Below, one piece after another: positions 7,669 through 14,094 of a stretch of 14,094 nt of DNA (position 1 is the stretch's first letter; each line of letters opens with the position of its first letter). The position numbers were made by a program, and so were the translations under genes. The DNA lies in contig CANBUF010000012.1 of assembly GCA_947372575.1 (NCBI GenBank), positions 1 through 14,094 on the forward strand. Reading direction: 5' to 3'. The notes under the pieces were generated by a model, which was not told the origin of the DNA, ran no database searches, and saw nothing but the letters and a program-made list of their open reading frames with translations. Source of the DNA: Alcaligenaceae bacterium (GTDB lineage Bacteria > Pseudomonadota > Gammaproteobacteria > Burkholderiales > Burkholderiaceae).

Positions 7669-7810
7669 GGCGTTATCTCCTGTGTGTGGAACGCAGAACC
7701 ATCTTCGATCCAAACCCGTTTCAAATGCGTTACGGTTTGTGTATCAAATGTTTCATTGCGTTTCGATATAAGTAATTTTTAGCAAAATGCGGTAACTGTT
7801 GAATCAGAAA
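7669..7810 (-). promoter_or_regulatory. Intergenic leader upstream of the Spy-like gene, promoter not resolved
   Basis: This 142-nt gap is the longest non-coding stretch in the window and is AT-rich in its upstream half. On the minus strand it should hold the promoter of the Spy-like gene. TTGATA followed 17 nt later by TTGAAA is a possible but poor sigma-70 pair. I see no convincing CpxR repeat, riboswitch fold or terminator for yjdM. The Shine-Dalgarno AGGAGA lies at its downstream end. Confidence 0.35.
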
Positions 7811-8158
7811 TTATGCTTTTTTAAGGTAAATGGCCTTGAGCATGTAACTCCCGTTTTCCATGCGGCAGTCCACTTCATGCCCATCACTCCCATTGCCCAG
7901 GCGGATACTTTTTACTTTTGTGCCTTTTTTCAGAATCGTCGATGAGCCCTTGACCTTTAGGTCCTTGATCAAAATGACGGCATCACCATCGGCCAGAGGG
8001 TTGCCATTGGCATCCAGGATCACGCTATCGTCTGTCGATGCTTCGGTTTGCTGTTCCTGCATCGGCCATTCGTGCCCACAGTCTGGGCAGACATAGTTGT
8101 CTGCATCCTGATAGGTGTTTTCGATCGCGCAGAGTGGGCAGGCTGGGATGGTGTGCAT
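7811..8158 (-). CDS. yjdM: YjdM/PhnA family zinc-ribbon protein
   Basis: This small cytosolic protein of 115 residues matches the YjdM family (old name PhnA), annotated as alkylphosphonate-utilisation protein although its true role is not established. The N-terminus is a zinc ribbon with Cys7/Cys10 (CPLC) and Cys24/Cys27 (CPDC) followed by GHEWP. After a short Gln/Glu/Thr/Ser linker comes the conserved C-terminal SH3-like domain: DANGNPLADGDAVILIKDLK, VKGSSTILKKGTKVKSIRL, and a C-terminal DCRMENGSYMLKAIYLKK. The length matches the E. coli protein (about 111). The gene lies 52 nt downstream of the SBP-like gene on the same strand. Its ribosome site is weak. No phosphonate genes (C-P lyase) occur in the window, so the context does not support a phosphonate function. 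Confidence 0.93.
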   Translation of the reverse strand: MHTIPACPLCAIENTYQDADNYVCPDCGHEWPMQEQQTEASTDDSVILDANGNPLADGDAVILIKDLKVKGSSTILKKGTKVKSIRLGNGSDGHEVDCRMENGSYMLKAIYLKKA

Positions 8159-8210
8159 GGAGCTCTTATATTAAAAAGGGATGGGATCTTAGCGGTATGG
8201 GCTGGCGAAG

Positions 8211-8948
8211 CTAGTTTGCGCAGATGTGTGCAGGGGCCACGCTTAAGCCTTGGACCTGATGCTTGGCGATGAGACTGGCGACCAGGCCCGAGGCTTTTAC
8301 TTCTTCGATAAAGTTGCTCAAGTACTCGGCACCAAGCAGGTTGGATTGACGCGTACTGGCGGCTTGTTGAATGGCGGCAAACCTGCCCTCGAGTATTTTG
8401 GCGCCCGGTAGTTTTTTGATATCGGTCTGCAGGCCGATCCGCAGACCTGCAAGTACATCCAGTTTATCCTGGACAAAGGTCTTGATTGTTCCCTCAAAGC
8501 CATCGCAAGAAACAAGCGTGGCATGTTGAAGATGCCGAACCAGCCAGAGCTCATAGGCGCTCCTGGAGGGAACCGCGATCCTGACCCCGGGGCGATCGAC
8601 TTCTGAAATTTCCTGGATCGCGGAACCCGCGGGCACAAGATAGGTCGCCTCAATCTCGACGTAGGCAGGTGTAAAGGTAATTTTCTCTGCGCGTGCTGGA
8701 TCCGAACCAACCAGGCCAATGTCACACTCACCAAGGGCGACGGCTTGGACCAGTGCATCCTGGCTCGTGAAGGGGACTAGTTCGAGCGGTACATCGAGTC
8801 GTGCGGCGAGCGCCGCGCACAGGTCAGGAGAGACGCCTTCAGGCACCCCCGCCGCACTTTTGCCCGTGATCAGCAAGAAGTTGCCGAGAAATACTCCCGC
8901 ACGCAGAGTGCCGGTCGGTGCGAGCGCGTGCACAATATCAGTGGTCAT
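8211..8948 (-). CDS. Family-3 solute-binding-protein-like domain without signal peptide
   Basis: This 245-residue protein has the bilobal periplasmic binding protein fold of family 3, normally the amino-acid-binding component of ABC transporters. Typical stretches are TGTLRAGVFLGN (residues 12-23), GVSPDLCAALAARLDVPLEL (38-57), ALGECDIGLVGSDPARAEKI (71-90; Arg86 is where amino-acid binders place a ligand-contacting Arg) and TFTPAYVEIEATYLVPAGS (91-109). The second lobe is seen in VRIAVPSRSAYELWL and LDVLAGL. The protein starts directly at the domain. No hydrophobic leader precedes it, and an in-frame TGA sits 6 nt upstream of the ATG, so a signal peptide cannot be hidden upstream. No permease or ATPase is adjacent. 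It is therefore probably cytoplasmic and may sense or sequester a metabolite. Its start is 22 nt after the stop of the DUF1345 gene and lacks a clear Shine-Dalgarno sequence, which suggests coupling to that gene. Confidence 0.85.
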   Translation of the reverse strand: MTTDIVHALAPTGTLRAGVFLGNFLLITGKSAAGVPEGVSPDLCAALAARLDVPLELVPFTSQDALVQAVALGECDIGLVGSDPARAEKITFTPAYVEIEATYLVPAGSAIQEISEVDRPGVRIAVPSRSAYELWLVRHLQHATLVSCDGFEGTIKTFVQDKLDVLAGLRIGLQTDIKKLPGAKILEGRFAAIQQAASTRQSNLLGAEYLSNFIEEVKASGLVASLIAKHQVQGLSVAPAHICAN

Positions 8949-8970
8949 AAATATTCAGTTTTAGTGTTTA

Positions 8971-9621
8971 TTAAATAAAGCCTGCCGCGATGTTAATCGT
9001 CAGGGCAAGTAAGGTGGTATTGAAAAAAAATGCCAGCACACAATGAATCAAGCCGACGCGTCGCATGGCGCGTGTGGTCATACTCACGTCTGCGGTCTGC
9101 CCTGAGGTGCCAATGACACAGGAAAAATACAGAAAATCGACGTAGTCGGGATCCTCCTTGCCAGGAAAGCTGAGGCCAGGGTCCTGGGCGTTGAGCTCGG
9201 CTGCAAAGTAAGCGTGAGCATAATGGTTTGCGAACATGACCTGCGTAAACATCCAGGAGGTCAAGACTGTCAGGCTTGCGAGTCCAATATGTTCGATTTT
9301 GTCCGCGTCATGCATACTCTTTGCGAGACCCAGAATCATCACAATCGCAATCAGGCAGATTACAGAAGAAAGAATCACCAGAGTCAGAATCACATAGTTA
9401 CCATCGTCCTGACGGATCGCAGTGGTGCGCGCTTTAGCCGGAGTTGACCGAAACATCATTCTTAAAGCCAGGCACAGATACAGTGCAGCCCCCAGATTCC
9501 AGCTGATCACGAGTCTGAGCCAGGCGTTCGAAGGCAGCGCGTACGTCAGGAGAACGTAAGTGAGTAATCCGGTCAGCGTGCCGAGCGTCAGGAAGGGGCG
9601 GGTTTGAATGGCGCGAATCAC
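8971..9621 (-). CDS. DUF1345 family inner-membrane protein
   Basis: This 216-residue integral membrane protein belongs to the DUF1345 family, whose function is unknown. About five or six hydrophobic segments are visible (about residues 10-28, 36-56, 76-99, 113-133, 162-175 and 190-213). The family signature is clear: ANHYAHAYFAAEL (131-143), then LSFPGKEDPDYVDFLYFSCVIGTSGQTADVS in the loop and fifth segment (150-180), then MRRVG and the terminal FFFNTTLLALTINI. The start is a GTG at 9621; an in-frame stop lies not far upstream and no ATG or TTG intervenes, so GTG is the only choice. No Shine-Dalgarno is obvious, but a 9-codon mini-ORF ends 1 nt before the GTG. The SBP-like gene follows 22 nt later, so the two probably share one transcript. 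Confidence 0.9.
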   Translation of the reverse strand: MIRAIQTRPFLTLGTLTGLLTYVLLTYALPSNAWLRLVISWNLGAALYLCLALRMMFRSTPAKARTTAIRQDDGNYVILTLVILSSVICLIAIVMILGLAKSMHDADKIEHIGLASLTVLTSWMFTQVMFANHYAHAYFAAELNAQDPGLSFPGKEDPDYVDFLYFSCVIGTSGQTADVSMTTRAMRRVGLIHCVLAFFFNTTLLALTINIAAGFI

Positions 9622-9734
9622 ACTATTGAACGACTTGGGTTTTAGGGTTCATCTGGGTGCACGGATAAGATCTGAGAGTGTAGTATGCACGATGGTTAGT
9701 TCTTGTACCTTATTTTGGCAAACAGGCAGATCTT

Positions 9735-10526
9735 ATGCGTATGACCTCCTCCTTTTTTGCGAACCTGGCGATACTGGTCATCGTGCTGATGTTTGTTTCC
9801 TGGGTGTCGCATTATCTCGTGCAGAAAGTCATCAGTAAAAGTCGTCTGGATAAATTTTATTCTGCCTCGTCTGTCATGCTGCAGGTCCTGGGTTCGATCG
9901 CAGGAGTGATGCAGGCATTTGTGGTCGTGAGTTTCTGGAATGACTACCAGGACGCAGCAAACTCCACGCATCAGGAAGTCGAGAACCTGACGGTCACCTA
10001 CAGGAATATTACGCTTCTGAAGGATAGTGATACCAAGAATATCTTGCTGCAGAGCTACGTGACCTACCTCAATTCGGTCGTCATGGACGAAATTCCCGGT
10101 CATAGTCATGGGCAAGGATCAGATACGCGTACGCAGCTCGCGATCGATAATTTCTGGAACGCCTTGCAAAAGCTTGCGCAAGAAATCAATACCGATAGCC
10201 AGCGCATTGTCCTTCAGGCAATCATCATGGATGCGAATGCGGCTGCCAAACTGCGTCAGCATCGCGTCAATGGGATTAACTCCAGTGATGCAAACTTGTT
10301 ATGGGTCGTGCTGATTGTGTCTGCCTTGTTGGTCATGATCGTCATGGGCACATTGAATATCGGTCAAAAAGAAGCGATTTATTACTTGTTGTCTTTTGCC
10401 CTGGCTTGTATTTTTTCGCTCATGATTACGGTGAGCTATGACTACAGTACGCCGTATGAAGGCACCATTACTGTTTCTAACCACGCCTATATCTCGTTGA
10501 TCCACTCTTTACCCAGAATCCCCTGA
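9735..10526 (+). CDS. DUF4239 (bestrophin-like) membrane protein
   Basis: This 263-residue membrane protein resembles the DUF4239 family, sometimes described as bestrophin-like. Four hydrophobic segments are arranged as two pairs (about residues 8-28, 48-68, 187-206, 214-234) around a soluble, mostly helical middle region (70-185). The conserved post-TM2 region FWNDYQDAANSTHQEVENL (67-85) is the best family mark. The C-terminal tail, about 30 residues after the last segment, carries YSTPYEGTITVSNHAY, also typical. The ATG at 9735 has CAGG 8 nt upstream; an ATG two codons later is less well spaced. It is divergent from the DUF1345 gene (113 nt between starts) and lies 27 nt before the SDR gene on the same strand, so those two may be co-transcribed. 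A channel role is suggested only by distant family similarity. Confidence 0.82.
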   Translation: MRMTSSFFANLAILVIVLMFVSWVSHYLVQKVISKSRLDKFYSASSVMLQVLGSIAGVMQAFVVVSFWNDYQDAANSTHQEVENLTVTYRNITLLKDSDTKNILLQSYVTYLNSVVMDEIPGHSHGQGSDTRTQLAIDNFWNALQKLAQEINTDSQRIVLQAIIMDANAAAKLRQHRVNGINSSDANLLWVVLIVSALLVMIVMGTLNIGQKEAIYYLLSFALACIFSLMITVSYDYSTPYEGTITVSNHAYISLIHSLPRIP

Positions 10527-10553
10527 CAATTTCATTTTTAAAAGGAACTGAAC

Positions 10554-11300
10554 ATGAATCCTGTTGTGATTGTGACTGGCGCGAGCCGCGGTATTGGTGC
10601 CGCGACGGCGGTACTTGCCGCCCAGAAGGGCTGGCGTGTCGTGGTGAACTACAGCCAGAATAAAGAGGCTGCTGAGTCCGTTGCACAAACGATTCGTGCA
10701 GCGGGCGGTGAGGCCATGATTGTGCAGGCGGATGTGGCCGACGAAGGGCAGATCATTCGCATGTTTAAAGAGGTCGATACGCACTTTGGGCCGATCTCCG
10801 GTCTGGTGAATAACGCAGGGGTCGTTGATACGACGGCCTCGCTTCAGGATATGAGCTGGGAGCGGATCGAAAGAATGTTCAGGATTAATGTTTTTGGCTG
10901 CTTTATCGCCGCGCGCGAAGCCCTGTTCAGAATGAGCACAAAACGGGGTGGCCCCGGAGGCTCGATCGTCAATGTCAGTAGCGCCGCGTCCCGTCTGGGT
11001 GGAGGCGGGCAGTATGTCGACTATGCCGCCAGTAAAGGCGCCATCGATACGTTTACGCTTGGCCTTGCCAAAGAAGTCGCTGCTGAGGGGGTACGCGTCA
11101 ATGCGGTCCGCCCTGGGGTGATTGATACCGACATCCATGCCAGCGGTGGCTTGCCTAATCGTGCAAAGGACCTGACGCCACTGATTCCAATGCAACGCCC
11201 GGGTCGTGCTGACGAGGTTGCTCAGGCAATCGTCTGGTTGCTCGGAACGGAGTCCAGCTATACAACGGGCTCCTTTGTCGATGTGACGGGTGGACGTTGA
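10554..11300 (+). CDS. ygfF: Short-chain dehydrogenase/reductase, YgfF type
   Basis: This is a cytosolic NAD(P)-dependent oxidoreductase of the classical SDR family, 248 residues. The cofactor motif TGASRGIG is at 8-15, and NNAG at 86-89 stabilises the sheet. The catalytic set is Asn112 in FRINVFG, Ser143 in VNVSSAASRL and Tyr157/Lys161 in YVDYAASKG. It ends with the usual TGSFVDVTGG. The spacing and wording of ASRLGGGGQYVDYAASKGAI and of HASGG followed by IPMQRPGRADEVAQAIVWLL resemble E. coli YgfF strongly. Its natural substrate is unknown; many close homologues are annotated as glucose 1-dehydrogenase without proof. NYSQNKEAA after the second beta strand lacks an acidic residue there, which leans towards NADPH. 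The start is supported by AAGGA 8 nt upstream. The stop is only 6 nt from the stop of the convergent cytochrome gene. Confidence 0.92.
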   Translation: MNPVVIVTGASRGIGAATAVLAAQKGWRVVVNYSQNKEAAESVAQTIRAAGGEAMIVQADVADEGQIIRMFKEVDTHFGPISGLVNNAGVVDTTASLQDMSWERIERMFRINVFGCFIAAREALFRMSTKRGGPGGSIVNVSSAASRLGGGGQYVDYAASKGAIDTFTLGLAKEVAAEGVRVNAVRPGVIDTDIHASGGLPNRAKDLTPLIPMQRPGRADEVAQAIVWLLGTESSYTTGSFVDVTGGR

Positions 11301-11319
11301 TTGGTTTTATTTGCCAATC
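11299..11319. terminator. Possible hairpin between convergent ygfF and cytochrome b561 genes
   Basis: GATTGG and CCAATC form a 6-bp stem around a 9-nt T-rich loop exactly at the junction of the two convergent stop codons. No T-run follows the stem on either strand. It is a weak candidate for shared termination. Confidence 0.22.
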
Positions 11320-11858
11320 CACATTCGCTGAAAAATCCCGTCGCGCTTGATCAACAGGTGCATGAACGCAGCACCAATGTGTCCGATGATCAGTGCGGCC
11401 AGGATAAGTGCCAGGGTCCCGTGTATTTCAAATAATTGTTTGGCAAGGGTTTCGTTTGGCGCAACAAAGGGAAACGCGGGCAGGTGATAGCCACCCAGGG
11501 TAATGAGTGCCGGAAAGGCGGTGACGCCGGCCCAGCCCAGTAGCGGGACCACCAGGAGCAGCAAATACATGAGTCGATGAACGGTGTTGGCTGCGAGCAC
11601 AAGCAAGTGCGACATGCTCGCAGGATAAGGCGGATGGCCTGTGCGCAGCCTGATGGCCAGGCGTAGAACCATTAAACATAAAACCGTAAAGCCAATCGCT
11701 TTATGCCAGGCATAGAGCAGATTGGTGAGGTCATCCCAGATATTTGCCTCGCCTCGCGAGGTCATCCACAGACCGACAGGGATCAGGATCATCACCAGCA
11801 GCGCAATCAACCAGTGTAATAGACGCCAGGTGAAGGAATAGTTCGGTGATGCTTGCAT
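11307..11858 (-). CDS. Cytochrome b561 family protein (CybB type)
   Basis: This is a four-helix inner-membrane di-heme cytochrome b of 183 residues, resembling E. coli CybB, which oxidises quinol and can pass electrons to superoxide or periplasmic acceptors. Four hydrophobic segments and all four likely heme ligands are visible: His15 (RLLHWLIAL), His52 (YAWHKAIG), His146 (FEIHGTLAL) and His160 (IIGHIGAAFMH). The spacing is 37 residues within the first pair and 14 within the second, close to CybB. It ends in a basic KRDGIFQRMWIGK tail, also typical. The frame can open at a GTG ten codons earlier, but the ATG at 11858 is preceded by AAGGGG at good distance, so I chose it. It is the last gene of a minus-strand cluster, 51 nt after the DUF1993 stop, and may be co-transcribed. 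Confidence 0.93.
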   Translation of the reverse strand: MQASPNYSFTWRLLHWLIALLVMILIPVGLWMTSRGEANIWDDLTNLLYAWHKAIGFTVLCLMVLRLAIRLRTGHPPYPASMSHLLVLAANTVHRLMYLLLLVVPLLGWAGVTAFPALITLGGYHLPAFPFVAPNETLAKQLFEIHGTLALILAALIIGHIGAAFMHLLIKRDGIFQRMWIGK

Positions 11859-11909
11859 GCTTATCCCCTTTGGGCCGCGGAGAGCCACGCGAGAAACTAT
11901 GCTTGGACG

Positions 11910-12416
11910 TTACGGATTTCCGAGGAAGTCGCGCTTGCCAATTTCAACCCCATTATGACGCAAAATGTTATAGGCAGTCGTAATATGAAAATAAAAATTC
12001 GGTGTTGCGTGCCCTAATAAAAATTGCATGCCGGTGTAGTGGGTTTCTTTATCTCCACGCTTGGTGACAATCGCCTTGTCTTCTGTTCCATCAATCTGAG
12101 CAGGTGTGAACGTTTCAATGTACGCAATTGTCTTGAGCACACGTGCTTTGAGTTCAGGAATGGTTTTTTCGACGTCAGGAAACACTGGGGCTTCGACGCC
12201 AGCCAGACGAGCCATCACACCCTTTGCAGCATCACAGGCAATGAATACTTGGAGCGTAAAGGGCAACATGTCTGGGAATAGACGAAATGAAGTGAGATAG
12301 GTATCTTCTATTTTTTTGGCTTCGATGTGTGCTTGAGTCTTATCCAGGATGCCGACAAAATTCTTCAGGATATTGATAAAGCGCGGGGCGCTGACTTGAT
12401 ACATGGAAATATTCAT
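11910..12416 (-). CDS. DUF1993 family protein
   Basis: This 168-residue soluble protein matches the DUF1993 family, which has no known function and is thought to form a four-helix bundle of the DinB-like sort. Family marks are the N-terminal MYQVSAPRFINILKNF (5-20), the segment RLFPDMLPFTLQVFIACDAAKG (45-66), EAPVFPD followed by PELKARVLKTIAYIE, and the C-terminal HYTGMQFLLGHATPNFYFHITTAYNILRHNGVEIGKRDFLG. The His residues HATPNFYFH and the conserved Asp in RLFPD could bind a metal in the DinB manner, but this is not proven. The start is well supported by AAGGA 6 nt upstream of the ATG. It lies 46 nt downstream of the ABC permease gene. No signal peptide or membrane segment is present, so it is cytosolic. 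Confidence 0.92.
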   Translation of the reverse strand: MNISMYQVSAPRFINILKNFVGILDKTQAHIEAKKIEDTYLTSFRLFPDMLPFTLQVFIACDAAKGVMARLAGVEAPVFPDVEKTIPELKARVLKTIAYIETFTPAQIDGTEDKAIVTKRGDKETHYTGMQFLLGHATPNFYFHITTAYNILRHNGVEIGKRDFLGNP

Positions 12417-12462
12417 GATGATTCCTTAATGTGATGAGGTAGAGCTAAGTTGAAGGGGCGGC

Positions 12463-13230
12463 TCAGGATTTCAGTCGATATCCCGTCTTGAAGATCCAGG
12501 CCACGATGCCAAGAGAGGCCAGCAGAAAAATAGAGGTCATCGCCAAACTGGTTCCGAGACTGACATCGGCGATGCCATAAAAACTCCAGCGAAATCCACT
12601 GATCAGATAGACGACTGGATTGAGCAGGGCGACTTTTTGCCAGAAGGCAGGTAATACGGAAATTGAATAAAAGCTCCCGCCCAGGAAGGTCAGTGGCGTG
12701 ATGATCAGCAAGGGAACAATCTGAAGTTTTTCAAAGCCATCGGCCCAGATGCCAATAATGAAGCCAATCAGACTGAAGGTAATCGAGGTCAGAAAAAGAA
12801 AGAAAAGCATCCAGAAAGGGTGTTCGATACGTAAAGGGACGAAAAATCCTGCAGTCGCCAAAATGATGAAGCCAAGAAAAATGGATTTGGCCGCTGCTGC
12901 ACCGACATAACTCAACACGATCTCAACATAAGACACGGGCGCCGAGAGCAACTCGTAGATTGTGCCGGTGAATTTTGGGAAATAAATCCCAAAAGACGCA
13001 TTCGAAATACTCTGCGTGAGCAAAGACAGCATGATCAGACCCGGGACAATAAACGCTCCATAACTGACCCCCTCGATTTGAGGCATCCGCGAACCAATCG
13101 CCGAGCCGAACACAATAAAATAAAGTGAAGTCGAAATGACCGGCGATATGATGCTTTGCATCAGTGTTCTGCGCGTGCGTGCCAACTCAAACAGAACGAT
13201 TGCACGGATGGCGTGAAGGTTCATGCTCAT
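12463..13230 (-). CDS. ABC-2 type transporter permease (YadH-like)
   Basis: This is the 255-residue inner-membrane permease of an ABC-2 exporter. Six hydrophobic segments are visible. The N-terminal amphipathic stretch [19 protein letters not shown] precedes the first segment ([18 protein letters not shown]). The conserved inter-helix motif is [20 protein letters not shown], followed by [19 protein letters not shown] and [13 protein letters not shown] near the C-terminus, which is the typical ABC-2 signature. Its sequence resembles E. coli YadH, whose substrate is not known. The ATG overlaps the stop of the ATPase gene by 4 nt (ATGA), a sign of translational coupling. AAGGA lies 8 nt upstream, so the first of two closely spaced ATGs is preferred. 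It likely pairs with the adjacent ATPase to export a lipid, glycan or drug. Confidence 0.94.
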   Translation of the reverse strand: MSMNLHAIRAIVLFELARTRRTLMQSIISPVISTSLYFIVFGSAIGSRMPQIEGVSYGAFIVPGLIMLSLLTQSISNASFGIYFPKFTGTIYELLSAPVSYVEIVLSYVGAAAAKSIFLGFIILATAGFFVPLRIEHPFWMLFFLFLTSITFSLIGFIIGIWADGFEKLQIVPLLIITPLTFLGGSFYSISVLPAFWQKVALLNPVVYLISGFRWSFYGIADVSLGTSLAMTSIFLLASLGIVAWIFKTGYRLKS

Positions 13231-14094
13231 GATCCGTGTCCTTGTTTTGTGACCAGGCTGACAAAAATATCTTCAAGTGAGCTTTGACTGGTATGTAAAT
13301 CTTTGAAGGAGATGCCCGCCTGAGCGAGCTCAGCGAGCAATGCTGCAATTCCCACTCGTGCGTTTTGTGCGTCGTAGGTGTAGGTCAAGGTGTTGCCATC
13401 ATCAGAAAGGACGAGGCCTTCAGTTACGAGTTCGGGGGGTAGCGCTGCAAGTGATGGTTGTAATTGCAGGATGAGCTGTTTTTTACCCAGCTTGTGCATG
13501 AGTATCGCTTTGTCTTCGACCAGAATAAGCTCGCCTTTGGTGATAATGCCAATCCGGTCCGCCATTTCTTCGGCTTCTTCGATGTAGTGTGTGGTCAGGA
13601 TAATGGTGACGCCTGTATGTTGGAGTGCGCGAACCATTTTCCACATGTCGCGTCTCAACTCAACATCGACGCCTGCAGTTGGCTCATCCAGAAATAGGAT
13701 TTCAGGCTCATGCGACAAGGCTTTGGCAATCATGACGCGACGTTTCATTCCACCCGAAAGTGTCATGATTTTGCTATCTTTCTTTTCCCAGAGTGAAAGA
13801 GATTTCAGAACGTGTTCAATATGCTGAGGATTTGGCGCTTTGCCAAATAAACCCCGACTAAATGAAACTGTGTTCCATACAGATTCAAAAGCATCGGTTG
13901 AGAGCTCTTGCGGCACAAGACCAATGAGCGCGCGCGCTTGGCGGTATGCTTTGACCGTATCGTGGCCGTTGACGGTGATATGACCGCTGGTGGCGTTCGC
14001 GATCCCACAGATGATACTGATCAGCGTCGTTTTACCCGCGCCGTTGGGACCAAGCAGCGCAAAAATTTCGCCACGACGGATGTCGAGGTTAACG
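13227..14094 (-). CDS. ABC transporter ATP-binding protein (YadG-like), 5' end outside window
   Basis: This is the nucleotide-binding subunit partnering the downstream permease. The frame is open through the right edge; its first full codon in the window is at 14093-14091. Walker [10 protein letters not shown], lies at 14051-14025. Next come the Q-loop region (GLVPQELS), the ABC signature [15 protein letters not shown], Walker [14 protein letters not shown] and the H-loop [14 protein letters not shown]. After residue 200 of the visible part comes a C-terminal regulatory tail typical of ABC-2 exporters, ending [17 protein letters not shown]. The GTG codon at 13916 is internal: a start there would remove Walker A. 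Only about 20-35 N-terminal residues should be missing. ATP hydrolysis residues all look intact. The 4-nt overlap with the permease gene shows they form one operon. Confidence 0.95.
   Translation of the reverse strand, partial: VNLDIRRGEIFALLGPNGAGKTTLISIICGIANATSGHITVNGHDTVKAYRQARALIGLVPQELSTDAFESVWNTVSFSRGLFGKAPNPQHIEHVLKSLSLWEKKDSKIMTLSGGMKRRVMIAKALSHEPEILFLDEPTAGVDVELRRDMWKMVRALQHTGVTIILTTHYIEEAEEMADRIGIITKGELILVEDKAILMHKLGKKQLILQLQPSLAALPPELVTEGLVLSDDGNTLTYTYDAQNARVGIAALLAELAQAGISFKDLHTSQSSLEDIFVSLVTKQGHGS

Noticed and set aside
7430..7771. Plus-strand Gly/Ala/Cys-rich frame opposite the Spy-like gene
   Set aside because: Its repetitive look is the complement of the Pro/Ala- and Met/His-rich segment of the real gene.
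9696..10115. Minus-strand His-rich frame of 139 codons opposite the DUF4239 gene
   Set aside because: It is antisense to a protein with clear membrane segments and family marks; the His-richness arises from the complement.
10509..11195. Long minus-strand open frame of 228 codons opposite the SDR gene
   Set aside because: It is antisense to a clear SDR with all catalytic motifs, its translation is rich in Arg, His and Asp with no recognisable domain, and no ribosome site fits.
1..14094. Mobile elements, phage genes, CRISPR arrays, tRNA or rRNA genes, toxin-antitoxin or defence cassettes
   Set aside because: I looked on both strands and saw no transposase or integrase, no regularly spaced repeats, no tRNA-like cloverleaf and no recognised defence domains. 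The genes are tightly packed and ordinary.

Overview
This window looks like ordinary chromosomal DNA of a Gram-negative proteobacterium, most likely a betaproteobacterium of the Burkholderiales/Alcaligenaceae type. The evidence is moderate GC by eye, a lipobox lipoprotein, a periplasmic Spy/LTXXQ-type protein, a b561-type cytochrome, and the style of the housekeeping and accessory genes. The taxonomic placement is an inference from protein flavour only. There are 14 real genes, two of them cut by the window edges. I see no RNA genes, insertion sequences, CRISPR arrays or phage genes.

Left part (1-5819). A 5'-truncated metal-dependent amidohydrolase/deacetylase is followed 11 nt later by a large membrane acyltransferase fused to an SGNH domain. 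Convergent to it is a small lipoprotein gene of unknown function. That gene is divergent from a ChaA-type Ca2+(Na+)/H+ antiporter gene. A second, shorter acyltransferase-3 gene without an SGNH domain follows on the minus strand. The two acyltransferases probably decorate cell-surface glycans.

Middle part (5820-9621, all minus strand). In transcription order this holds a DUF1345 membrane protein (GTG start), a solute-binding-protein-like domain with no signal peptide 22 nt behind it, the YjdM/PhnA zinc-ribbon protein, a Spy/CpxP-like periplasmic protein with a Pro-rich and Met/His-rich N-terminal region, and an old yellow enzyme (NemA type). A clear intrinsic terminator, with a 9-bp stem followed by eight T on the minus strand, separates the Spy-like gene from nemA.

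Right part (9622-14094). Plus-strand genes encode a DUF4239 (bestrophin-like) membrane protein and a YgfF-type short-chain dehydrogenase. Convergent to them is a minus-strand cluster: a YadG/YadH-like ABC exporter (the ATPase is cut by the right edge but its Walker A is still inside the window), a DUF1993 protein and a cytochrome b561.

Several first-possible starts are too long. I moved the starts of nemA, the Spy-like gene, the cytochrome b561 and chaA inward, for the first three because of clear Shine-Dalgarno sequences. The best candidate for something undescribed is the gene pair of a signal-less solute-binding domain and a DUF1345 membrane protein, which lies divergent to a DUF4239 membrane protein. 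I found no strong evidence for a novel multi-gene system.
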